A stretch of 64,000 bases of DNA from positions 2,784,937 through 2,848,936 of the forward strand of contig CM035160.1 of assembly GCA_020205615.1 (NCBI GenBank), written 5' to 3'. Position 1 is the first letter of the stretch, and each line of letters opens with the position of its first letter. The stretch comes from Panax quinquefolius (taxonomy: Eukaryota; Streptophyta; Magnoliopsida; Apiales; Araliaceae). Positions 24,290 through 34,629 of this stretch are shown here, piece by piece. The notes below the pieces were generated by a model. That model had not been told where the DNA came from and did no database searches. It saw only the letters and a program-made list of their open reading frames with translations. The position numbers and the translations under genes are program-made.

Positions 24290-26703
24290 TGTGAGACCCC
24301 AGATTTTATCAATAAAGATTTAAATTTTGTCGAAATAATTTTTAATATTATAGTGTGAATTTGAGATAATATTATAGTTGTGGGTAGTATTTATAAATTT
24401 TGCAAAGTATGCAGTGGTTATATTATATATTCGATTGGTGGGGAATATTCGGTTTAGCGAGGGAATATTAAATACAACTACTCAATCATTGGTGGACCCC
24501 ACAGCGAAATTATTGTCGGATTGAGAGAAAAGCGACAAAAATATTTTATTGAAATAACGGCGGAAGTTTTCAAGTAGTTCTTGTTGAACTACTTCGGTAG
24601 TAAAAAATACGATGAATCGTGTGGTTGCATAGTAGTAGCGCGGTATTGATTATTGATGCTTATGTGAGAAGTCACTCGGTTTGATTCCATTATTGTCGAT
24701 TAATAATATGAATTATTATAGCGATAATGACGTTTTGTTTTATTCAGTATTATTAACGTAATAAAAGCGAAACATCTTTTATATAAAATAGAATACTTTA
24801 TTAAAGTTGTTACATAAATAGAATATATTATATTTTATTATGCATAGTGTTGCGTAGTGTTTTGCATAGTATTGCATAGTGTTTGCATAATAAAATGTTT
24901 TTATATAAATAGAATATATTATATTTTATTTAAAAGATTTTTCTTTAAATATGGACCGTCAGATTAAAGTAAATCAATCTGGATAGTTTCATGGATTAAT
25001 TCTTATGCATTCCATTTTCCTATAAATAGAAGCTCATTCCTTCATTATTTTCTTACGAATTCATTGAAACTCAAGAGAGAAATTATAAAGAGAAGTTATA
25101 TAGAGAAAATTATAGAAAGAAGAAAGAGTATTCTGCTACTTCCTTTATTTCTATATTAGGTTCTTTTTACGGTAGAGGGTGTTATTCTTTCTTCTTGAAG
25201 AGAACACATTATTCCATTCATTATCATTACTGTTGGAATAACTTTGTAAAAAGTGGCATACCCTATACATAATAACTTGTATCGCGGTATACCTATACTT
25301 GGGAAATCCTTATGTTATTCCATTGCTTATTATTACATTGGAATAACTTTTATATCTGTGATTTACCCTATACTTGGTGACATTCTTCTATTATTACATT
25401 GGAACATCACATGCGTGTGTTTTAGGACAGGACTCGTTTTTTATTATTACATTGGAACATCCATGCATGTGTTTTTTACAGGGGACTGGTTAAAATCTTT
25501 ATCATTACATTGGAATATCCTATCGTGTTTTACAACGGATCTGGTTCCATCTTTATTATTACTGTTGGAACATCACATCGGTGTGAATTTCACGACTGGT
25601 TAGAATTATTATTATTACTGTTGGAATAACTTTATATCATCAAATCTGCATGCATGGTGATTTCTTTTGTTATTCCATTCTTTATTATACCCGGTTGGTT
25701 AAAACTTTGACTTTATACTCCATGAAATTAGTAGAATATCCTTGATATTTGCGTTTCATCCAATATCTTTTCATGGAAATATTCTTACGATCATTCTTGA
25801 ATTTTACTCTACTGAAAGCGATGTCGTGTTGACAATTTTGACGTTAATAATTCATGGATTAAATAATTCTTGAACTTGTTTTATTGAATTCTTATGTCAT
25901 TGTCATCATCCTCATGTTATATTATGTTATCTTTGGCTAACGTGCATAGATGAACTTAGTATGATTATGACCGAGGATCATTCGGTATAATCATGACTTG
26001 ATATAAATGATGTGACAAAAGTCCTCGGTGGCACATAATGCGATGATGGATAGTTTTGGTATGATTATGACCGGGGGTGATTCGGTATAGTCATGACCAT
26101 TGATAATTTGATGAAAATCCTTGGCCGTGGTAATACGGGATGATTAGATGTGGTGGTTTATTTATTAAAATTTGAGTCTCGTGATAAAAATTGATGAAAA
26201 CCTTTTAAAACCTAAAAGATAGTAGACTTTATTCTCTACTTGACTCTTTTAATGGGTTGCTTATTTATTTGCTTGATTAAACCGCGGTTGTCTATTGTAT
26301 TTTATCGGTTTAACAACTTTATTTGAAGGCTAATGATAATTTATTACGCATTATCTTAGTCATAATATTTCTTCTTGGGCTAGTTGAGCTCACCCTTTTT
26401 CTTTCATTGTTCTCTTACGGAAATGAGAGAATATAGGTGGGACGAGTCGGGGAGCGGAGTAATGGTCGAGGAGGATAGCATTAGTAGTCCTCATTTATTA
26501 CGTGAAAATAGTGTGATAATAGTTGTAATGAGGACTCCTTTTGAGTTTGTATAATATCTAGTAGATAATATTTGTATTCAAACTCACGGTTTATGTCGTA
26601 TTATTATACCTACAGTTATATTAGTAAGTTGTATTTGAATTTATGTACCATGTAAGTGGCGACCCAAGATGGGTGGCGTATACCTAATTTTGGGGGCGTC
26701 ACA
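24290..26703 (+). mobile_element. C2 3' LTR
   Basis: Uninterrupted 2414-bp LTR from TGTGAGACCCCAG to GGGGGCGTCACA, a good type copy for family C. Order: GTTATAGTTGTGGGTA block, GCATAGTGTTT repeats 24839-24895, TATAAATAG 25021-25029, TTCCA...TGGAA hairpins 25210-25660, palindromes 25926-26150, GGGCTAGTTGAGCTCACC 26378, end. The following CGTAA (26704-26708) is the target duplication. Confidence 0.9.
24839..24895 (+). repeat. GCATAGTGTTT short tandem repeats in U3
   Basis: Four to five units of 10-13 bp about 150 bp upstream of the TATA box. Present in every C LTR: 15030-15085, 15935-15990, 32495-32560 and, inverted, 18755-18835. Position suggests an enhancer-like role, not shown. Confidence 0.7.
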
Positions 26704-26708
26704 CGTAA

Positions 26709-28212
26709 GGGTGTTATTCTTTCTTATTCATGAAGAGAACTTACATTATTCCATTCATTATTATTACATTGGAATAACTTTGTAAAAGTGGCATACCTAT
26801 ACATAACATGTTTATCTGTGGATATACCTATACTTGGTGAAATCTTATATTATTCCATTCTTATTTATTACTGTTGGAATAACTTGTGTCTGTGGAATCC
26901 CCTATACTTGGTGATTTTCTTATTATTCAATTCTTTATTATTACATTGGAATATCACATGCATGTGTTTTTACAGGACTGGTTCCATTGTTTATTATTCG
27001 CATTTATTATTACATTGGAATATCACATTCGTGTGTTTTACACCGGATTTTGGTTCCATTGTTTATTATTCAACATTTATTATTACATTGGATCATCGCA
27101 TGTGTGAATTTCACGAATTTGGTTAGATTATTATTATTACATTGGAATAACACATACATCACAATACCGCATGCGTGGTGATTTCTTTTGTTATTCCATT
27201 CTTTATTATACCCGGTTGGTTAAAACTTTGACTTTATACTCCATGAAATTAGTAGAATATCCTTGATATTTGCGTTTCATCGATATCTTTTCATGGAAAT
27301 ATTCTTACGAGAATTCTTGAATTTTACTCTACAAAGAAGTATCGTGTTGACAACTTGGGCGTTATTGGTTCTTGGATAAATTAATTCTTGAACTTGTTTT
27401 ATTGAATTATTATGTCATTGTCATCATCCTCATGTTATATTATGTTGAAAGTTATCTATGTCTTACGTGCATAGATGAACTTAGTATGATTATGACCGAG
27501 GATCATTCGGTATAATCATGACTGCTTATAAATGATGTGACAAAAGTCCTCGGTGGCTTTGTAATGCGATGATGGATAGTTTTGGTATGATTATGACCGG
27601 GGTGATTCGGTATAGTCATGACCATTGATAATTTGATGAAAATCCTTGGCCGTAAGTACGAGGGATGATTAGATGTGGTGGTTTATTTATTGTCGAGTCT
27701 CGGTGATAAAAATTGATGAAAACCTTTTAAAACCTAAAAGATAGTAGATTTTATTCTCTATTTGACTCTTTTAATGGATTGCATATTCCATTGCTGATTA
27801 AACTGGTTGTCTATTGTATTTTATCGGTTTAACATTGTTGAAGACTAATGATAATTTATTACGCATTATCTTAGTCGTAATATTTCTTCTTGGGCTAGTT
27901 GAGCTCACCCTTTCTTTCCTTTATTCTCTCTTGAGGAAATGAGAACATATTTGGACGAGTCGGGGAGCGGAGTAATGGTCGAGAGGATAACATTAGTAGT
28001 CCTCACTATTACGTGAAATAGTGTGATAATAGTTGTAATGAGGACTCCTTTTGAGTTTGTATAATATCTAGTAGACAATATTTGTATTCAAACTCACGGT
28101 TTATGTAGTATTTGTACCACGACAGTTATGTTAGTAAGTTGTATTTGAATTTATGTACCATGTAAGTGGCGACCCAAGATGGGTGGCGTATACCTAATTT
28201 TGGGGGCGTTAC
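26709..28212 (+). mobile_element. C1 5' LTR, second part
   Basis: Resumes with GGGTGTTATTC exactly where 15391 stopped (after the CGTAA repeat) and runs to GGGGGCGTTACG. It carries its own set of hairpins (26740-27160) and palindromes (27450-27670). Confidence 0.85.
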
Positions 28213-28214
28213 GG

Positions 28215-28226
28215 TTAGTATCGAGC
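28215..28226 (+). other. Primer binding site of C1
   Basis: TTAGTATCGAGC after the LTR end; it keeps most of the initiator-tRNA primer site. Confidence 0.6.
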
Positions 28227-28397
28227 TTAGGGATATGATCCACTGGTGAGATGTGAGATAAGAACTAGGAGGGAGGCGGGGAATTCCTTCTTTAGTATGA
28301 CCTACTAAATTTATTTGGTATTTAATTGGTCGGTCGAGTAGTATAGGGATAATATGTGATATGTTAATTAACCCTTGTTTTGTGGCGGTGTTTGAGA

Positions 28398-28735
28398 ATG
28401 ACATCCGAAAATCTTTGAGATAAGCAATGAAGCACATGAGAGTGTTGATTCAAATTTCAAACAAAAGGTAACGACCAACAACACGATAATAATCATCTTT
28501 GGTGGCAATTTATCGAACAATGATAACCATCGTGGGGAAATTATCATCTTAAGAATGGTAACCACGCCGGTGGTAATCATGGCAAAGATAATAGAAGTGG
28601 AAATTACAAGAAGAGAAGATCATTTAGCTCGATTTTGTTGTGCACCAAAGTCAAGTCCGGTGGGACGGTGGCACCAAAGCGGATCTGGACAAAAACAAAG
28701 TCGGTGGTTTTAATGAAGAGTGTTTTTCATGACTT
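28398..28735 (+). pseudogene. gag of C1, with the core deleted
   Basis: Starts ATGACATCCGA, like C2's gag, but after about 60 bp jumps to the Gly/Asn/His-rich region before the zinc knuckles (28540-28610). Compared with C2 it lacks the capsid core and most of both knuckles; only AHLARFCC-like sequence near 28618-28640 remains. It cannot supply capsid. Confidence 0.7.
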
Positions 28736-28744
28736 CTTAAAAAG

Positions 28745-29490
28745 CAAAAGACTTCGAGCGAAGTTATACGGGTTAGTTAATTATAAATTCTTGAAGTCTA
28801 TACCTTATTAGATATCGGTTCTACCCATTCTTTTATCTCACTTGCTTGCGTTCAGCGTTTAAATTTGACTCAGGAGAAGTTTAGACTTTGACTTGTTGGT
28901 TGAAACCTCGTTAGTAGGAGACCCTTCGTTACCTCAGCTTTTTTTTTAAATCTTGTTTGATTCAAATAAACACTTTCACGTTACTGTCGATATTATCTCT
29001 TTGAAAATACTTGCCTTTGAGGTAATTTTTTGAAAGCGATTGATTAACTACTCATTATTCTTTTTGTAAGGTTGTTAGCTTTCATATTTCTAACCAACTT
29101 TGTTATCTGAATTCAAAGTAACCAAACCCTAAAGTTAATCTTTGTTATATCAAGCCGTAAGTAAAGAGCCCGATCCTTTTGTTGTTGATTTCCTTGTGTG
29201 GAATGCATCGAGGCGGACTTTCTCTGGCGACATCATGAAAGAAGATGGCGAGTTGATAGGCATCATTATGAGGTCTTTATCTAGGTTAAAGGATAGAAGT
29301 CACGAGTTGGTATCGATGTGACGTATTATATCAAGTTTTGGATGAGAATCACAGTTTTGAATGATATTTCTATCATTAATAAATTTCTTGACGTATTCTT
29401 GAAGACTTTCTAGCCTACCCTAGAGCGTGAGATCGAATTTTGTATTGACCCCAGTACAAAAACCCATTTCTTAAACCCTCAAATATTTCT
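28745..29490 (+). pseudogene. C1 protease and linker remnant
   Basis: Parallel to 21530-22265: EVYTLLD then GSTHSF near 28795-28830, ACVQRLNL, LDFDLLVET, a damaged LAFEVIF...TTH (about 29005-29055) and the NDISIINKFL linker near 29350-29390, ending QNPFLKPS-like near 29455-29480. Homology to pol ends at the same place as in C2. Confidence 0.7.
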
Positions 29491-29499
29491 TCAACTAAA

Positions 29500-30690
29500 A
29501 GGATGCATTTTCGTGGACTATGATGAAAGTCATAATAAAAGCATTGGACTAATGAAAATCATGGGTATACGTGGTATTAGTAAGTGTTATAATGAGTTAT
29601 GTTGGTTATTATGAGAAAACATGAAAGTTTCTTAGAAATCACAAAGAGTTGAAAATCAGATTTTGTGAAAAACGTAACATGAAATTCAATTGACCATATC
29701 TCCTAATATATTTTGAATTTTTGAGTGTGGTCAAGTCCTAGAGTTAGATCTATGAGTTACCTAACTAATCCAAGTGGAATTACTGGAAAAGGTGTTGTAG
29801 ATTTTTGTGTGGACTGATTTTAGCAAAGGAGTGCAAAGCTGCAAAAACTGAAAAAGCTGCTGCCATGATTTTAGAGGGGCTGTTTCAGCCACTAAATTTA
29901 TGTGAAAAATTCTAGCCTTTTGGGACATAAAAATATATGTTATAAAGTACCTCCTGTCCAAAAATGAGCTCATTATGACTTAAAATGAGCAAGTTATGAC
30001 CATTTCAATATTGAGGTTTTTCCGACGAAAAACGATATAACCGGAGTTCTACAACTCCGATGACCATGAAATTTAAACTGGAGGCTCACATTAACATGTG
30101 TAAGGTCCTGCCAAGATTTGGGAATTTCTGGAGTTAACCTTGAGGTAGCTAATTTCTTAAGGAATTAATTAGAAATTGATTTTTGAAAAATAGTAAATGA
30201 ATTTTAAAATTTGAGAAAATGTATTTTCATTATGGGACTATATTATGTTAAATCCCTGAAAAGAAATATATTTGGGACTGATTTGGTATTTTTTCATGAA
30301 AATAGTTTGATTCTGAACATATGAGTTAAATATGTTATGTGAGTATAACAAAGTTGAAAATAGGATTTTTATGGCTAGAGAATCCTATATAGAGTATATG
30401 CATATATTTTTTGATGAGGATTTGATAATTGGTGATGATATCTTATGAGTATGGCATTTTGAATGATTAAATGTATTATATGGTAAAGCGTAAACAATTG
30501 AAATAAATTGTTTATAAATTTAAGAAGTGATTTAAAAATTGTTATAATATTAATGATATTAGATTATAAGATTATTAAGTGATTGATAACATGGGGATAT
30601 TCTTGAATCTGGATAAATTATATTATAAATGTTTAATATTTATCCTTTATCTCATTTGATTGATTCTTTATATCATTAACATGATCCTCA
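29500..30690 (+). other. Non-coding spacer of C1
   Basis: Very similar to 22270-23470 along its whole length, including GGAGTTCTACAACTCC (30043-30058) and the D-LTR-like right half. No coding signal. Confidence 0.7.
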
Positions 30691-30699
30691 TGCTTATAT

Positions 30700-31870
30700 T
30701 ATGTTGAAAGTCATACGTGGCTCACGTGCGTAGATGGACTTGGTATGATTATGACGAGGGATTGTTGGGTATAATCATGGTAGTAATTGAAAACACGATT
30801 ATCTTTGGTACGTAGTGCATGGATAATTGTGGTCGTGATACTAATGAATACACGATTATCTTTGGTACGTAGTGCGTGGATAATTTGTGGTCGTGATACT
30901 AATGAATACACGATTATCTTTGGTACGTAGTGCATGGATAATTTGTGGTTGTGATACTTAATGAATACACGATTATCTTTAGTAGTAGTGCATGGATAAT
31001 TCGTGGTGGTGTATTGATCTTAATGAATACACGATTATCTTTGGTAGTAGTGCATGGATAATTTGTGGTCGTGATATCTTAATGAATACACGATTATCTT
31101 TGGTAGTAGTGCATGGATAATTTGTGGTCGTGATCTTAATGAATACACGATTATCTTTGTACGTAGTAGTGCATGGATAATTTGTGGTCGTGATCTTAAT
31201 GAATACACGATTATCTTTGGTACGTAGTGCATGGATAATTGTGGTCGTGATCTTAATGAATACGATTATCTTTGGTACGTAGTGCATGGATAATTTGTGG
31301 TGGTGATCTTAATGAATACGGTTATCTTTGGTAGTAGTTATGGATAATTTGTGGTCGTGATACTAATGAATACACGATTATCTTTGGTAGTAGTGCATGG
31401 ATAATTTGTGGTCGTGATCTTAATGAATACACGATTATCTTTGGTAGTAGTGCATGGATAATTCGTGGTCGTGATCTTAATGAATATCCTTGGCACGTAG
31501 TGCGGGGATGATTCGATGATATGGATTAATTATTGAAATGAGTCTCGTGATGAAATATTAATTCATGGATGTGGTAAAATTCATCTTTAGTAGTAGTGCA
31601 TTGATAGACTTGGTATGATTATGACCACGGATTATTCGGTATAATCATGGTAGTAATTGAAAAACACGAATATCCTTAGCGGTTAGTGCATGGATAATTC
31701 GTGATCGTGATCTTATTAAACTACGTCTCGGCATTATTGGTTTTGATTGTATATATTTTTGCTTTGTAGTACAAAGATGAATTGTTAATAAATATCTTTG
31801 GCTTTGTAGTGCAAAGATGAATTGTTAATGAATATCTTTGGTAGGATTGCAAAGATGAATTTAATGTTTT
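30700..31870 (+). repeat. Expanded palindrome array of C1
   Basis: About twelve units of 55-62 bp from 30785 to 31485, each with ATTATC...GATAAT and GTGGTCGTGAT, versus five full units in C2. Flanking single units with different stems are in the same order as in C2 (31490-31510 ATCC...GGAT; 31745-31855 ATCTTTG-type). Unit length varies, so reading frame is not kept. Confidence 0.85.
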
Positions 31871-31942
31871 TAACGATAAAGGTATTCAAGGTATCCTCAC
31901 CTCTTATCATACAGTGCGTACCCTAATTTGAGGAGAAATTCC

Positions 31943-31955
31943 ATAAGGAGGAGAT
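31943..31955 (+). other. Polypurine tract of C1
   Basis: ATAAGGAGGAGAT next to the 3' LTR, as in C2 and A. Confidence 0.7.
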
Positions 31956-34384
31956 TGTGAGACCCAGATTTTATCGATAAAGATTTAAATTTTGTGAAAT
32001 AATTTTTCAATATTATGGTGTGAATTTGAGATAATATTATAGTTGTGGGTAGTATTTATAAATTTTGCAAAGTATGCAGTGGTTATGTTATATTCGATTG
32101 GTGGGGAATATTCGGTTTAGCGAGGGAATATTAAATACAACAGCTCAATCATTGGTGGACCCCCAATGAAATTATTGTCGGATTGAGAAAAGCGAAAAAA
32201 ATATTTTATTGAAATAACGGCGGAAGTTTTCTGGTTGATCTTGTTGAACTACTTTCGGTAGTAAAAAATACGATGTCGTGTGGTTGCGTAGTAGCGCGGT
32301 ATTGATTATTGATCTTTATGTGAAGTCACTCGGTTTGATTCCATTATTGTCGATTAATAATATGAATTATTATAGCGATAATGGCGTTTTGTTTTATTCA
32401 TTATTATTAGCGTAATAAAAGCGAAACATCTTTTATATAAAAGCAGAATACTTTATTAAAGTTATTACATAAATAGAATATATTATATTTTATTATGCAT
32501 AGTGTTGCGTAGTGTTGTTGCATAGTATTTTGCATAGTGTTGCATAGTGTTTGCATAGTAAAATGTTTTATATAAATAGAATATATGATATTTTATTTAA
32601 AAGATTTTGCTTTAAATATGGACCGTCAGTTAAAGTAAATCAATACGGATAGTTCATGGATTAATTACTATGCATTTATTTTTTCTATAAATAGAAGCTC
32701 ATTCCTTCATTATTTTCTTACGAATTCTTTGAAAACTAGAGAGAAATTATAGAGAGAAGCTATAGAGAGAAAATATATAGAGAGAGAAGAAGAATGGTAT
32801 TACGGTACTTCACTACTTTGATATCCGGTGTCTTTTTACGGTAAGGGTATTATTTGTTGTGCAAGTAAAGGGTGTTATTCTTTTCTTATTCATGAAGAGA
32901 ACTTACATTATTCCATTCATTATTATTACGTTGGAATAACTTTTGTAAAAGTGGCATACCCTATCATACTTTGTCTGTGGCGTACCCTATACTTGGTGAA
33001 ATCCTTATATTATTCCATTCTTATTTATTACATTGGAATAACTTTGTATCTACGGAATCCCCTATACTTGGTGATTTTCTTACATTATTCAATTCTTTAT
33101 TATTACATTTGGAATATCACATGCGTGTGTTTTACAGGACTGGTTCCATTGTTTATTATTCGCATTTATTATTACATTTGGAATATCACATACATGTGTT
33201 TTACAACAGGACCTAGTTCCATTGTTTATTATTCAACATTTATTATTACATTGGATCATCTGTCGATTGTGAATTTCACGACCGGTTAAGATTATTATTA
33301 TTACATTGGAATAACACATACATCTGCAATCCGCATGCGTGGTGATTTCTTTTGTTATTCCATTCTTTATTATACCCGGTTGGTTAAAACTTTGACTTCT
33401 ATACTCCATGAAATTAGTAGAATATCCTTGATATTTGCGTTTCATCGATATCTTTTCATGGAAATATTCTTACGAGCATTCTTGAATTTTACTCTACAAA
33501 GAAGTATCATGTTGACAACTTGGGCGTTATTGGTTCTTGGATAAATTAATTCTTGAACTTGTTTTATTGAATTATTATGTCATTGTCATCATCCTCATGT
33601 TATATTATGTTGAAAGTTATCTATGTCTTACGTGCGTAGATGAACTTAGTATAATTATGACCGAGGATCATTCGGTATAATCATGACTTCGCTATAAATG
33701 ATGTGACAAAAAGTCCTCGGTGGCTGTAATGCGATGATGGATAGTTTTTGGTATGATTATGACCGGGGGTGATTCGGTATAGTCATGACCATTGATAATT
33801 TGATGAAAATCCTTGGTAGTAGTACAGGGGATGATTAGATGCGGTGGTTTATTTATTAAGTTGAGTCTCGTGATAAAAATTGATGAAAACCTTTTAAAAC
33901 CTAAAAGATAGTAGATTTTATTCTCTACTTGACTCTTTTAATGGATTGCATATTAAGATTCTTGATTAAAGCTGGTTGTCTATTGTATTTTATCGGTTTA
34001 ACATTGTTGAAGACTATTGATAATTTATTACGCATTATCTTAGTCATAATATTTCTTCTTGGGCTAGTTGAGCTCACCCTTTCTTTCTTCCTTTATTCTC
34101 TTGAGAAATGAGAACATATTTGGGGGACGAGTCGGGGAGCGGAGTAATGGTCGAGAGGATAGCATTAGTAGTCCTCACTATTACGTGAAATAGTGTGATA
34201 ATAATTGTAATGAGGACTCCTTTTGAGTTTGTATAATCTCTAGTAGACAATATTTGTATTCAAACTCACGGTTTATGTATCGTATTGTACCAGCAGTTAT
34301 GTTAGTAAGTTGTATTTGAATTTATGTACCATGTAAGTGGCGACCCAAGATGGGTGATGTATACCTAATTTTGGGGGCGTTACA
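31956..34384 (+). mobile_element. C1 3' LTR
   Basis: 2429-bp intact LTR from TGTGAGACCCAG to GGGGGCGTTACA. GCATAGTGTTT repeats 32495-32560, TATAAATAG 32686-32694, TTCCA...TGGAA hairpins 32905-33320, palindromes 33620-33835, GGGCTAGTTGAGCTCACC 34060. The TSD AACAA follows. Confidence 0.9.
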
Positions 34385-34629
34385 AACAATATGAAGAGAG
34401 AGATTGCGGAGTTTATCTTGAGGTGTTTAACTTGTCAACGTGTAAAGGCGGAGCATCAAGTGCCAAAGGGTTCATTACAACCACTTGAGATTCCGAAATG
34501 GAAGTGGGAACACATTACTATGGATTTCGTTACAGGTTTCCCAAAGTTTCTCAAGGCATAGATGCTATTTGGGTTATTGTTGATAGATTAACCAAGTCTG
34601 CCCATTTCTTCCCGATACGTGAGATTTAT
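34385..34629 (+). pseudogene. Element A integrase, middle part
   Basis: Continues the frame cut at 14484: NNMKREIAEFILRCLTCQRVKAEHQ (zinc-binding end), [22 protein letters not shown] and [19 protein letters not shown], the start of the catalytic core with its first aspartate (TMDF). An open stretch 34498-34701 covers most of it. Cut at 34629 by a D-family solo LTR; TTTAT (34625-34629) is the target duplication. Confidence 0.85.

Larger units (their letters stand above)
15392..26703 (+). mobile_element. Non-autonomous LTR retrotransposon C2
   Basis: A full element nested in C1's 5' LTR with target duplication CGTAA (15387-15391 and 26704-26708). Parts: 5' LTR 15392-17005 plus 19391-20166, primer site 20170, gag 20351 to about 21500, protease to about 21850, leftover pre-RT linker to about 22265, non-coding spacer about 22270-23470, palindrome array 23480-24210, polypurine tract 24277, 3' LTR 24290-26703. 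There is no RT, RNase H or integrase, so it must have moved with enzymes supplied by a relative such as A. Confidence 0.85.
14485..34384 (+). mobile_element. Non-autonomous LTR retrotransposon C1 (host of nested C2)
   Basis: A complete element inserted in element A's integrase. It starts TGTGAGACCC and ends GGGGGCGTTACA; flanks AACAA (14480-14484) and AACAA (34385-34389) are a perfect 5-bp target duplication. Parts: 5' LTR 14485-15391 joined to 26709-28212, primer site 28215, gag remnant 28398, protease remnant, spacer, palindrome array 30700-31870, polypurine tract, 3' LTR 31956-34384. RT, RNase H and integrase are absent. Another element (15392-26703) sits in its 5' LTR. Confidence 0.85.

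Noticed and set aside
30711..31287. Minus-strand open frames across the C1 array
   Set aside because: Repeat-derived; frames overlap each other and disagree with the C2 array.
30785..31485. CRISPR-like regular repeat array
   Set aside because: No distinct spacers, no cas genes, and the setting is a plant retrotransposon; units are tandem with no unique sequence between.
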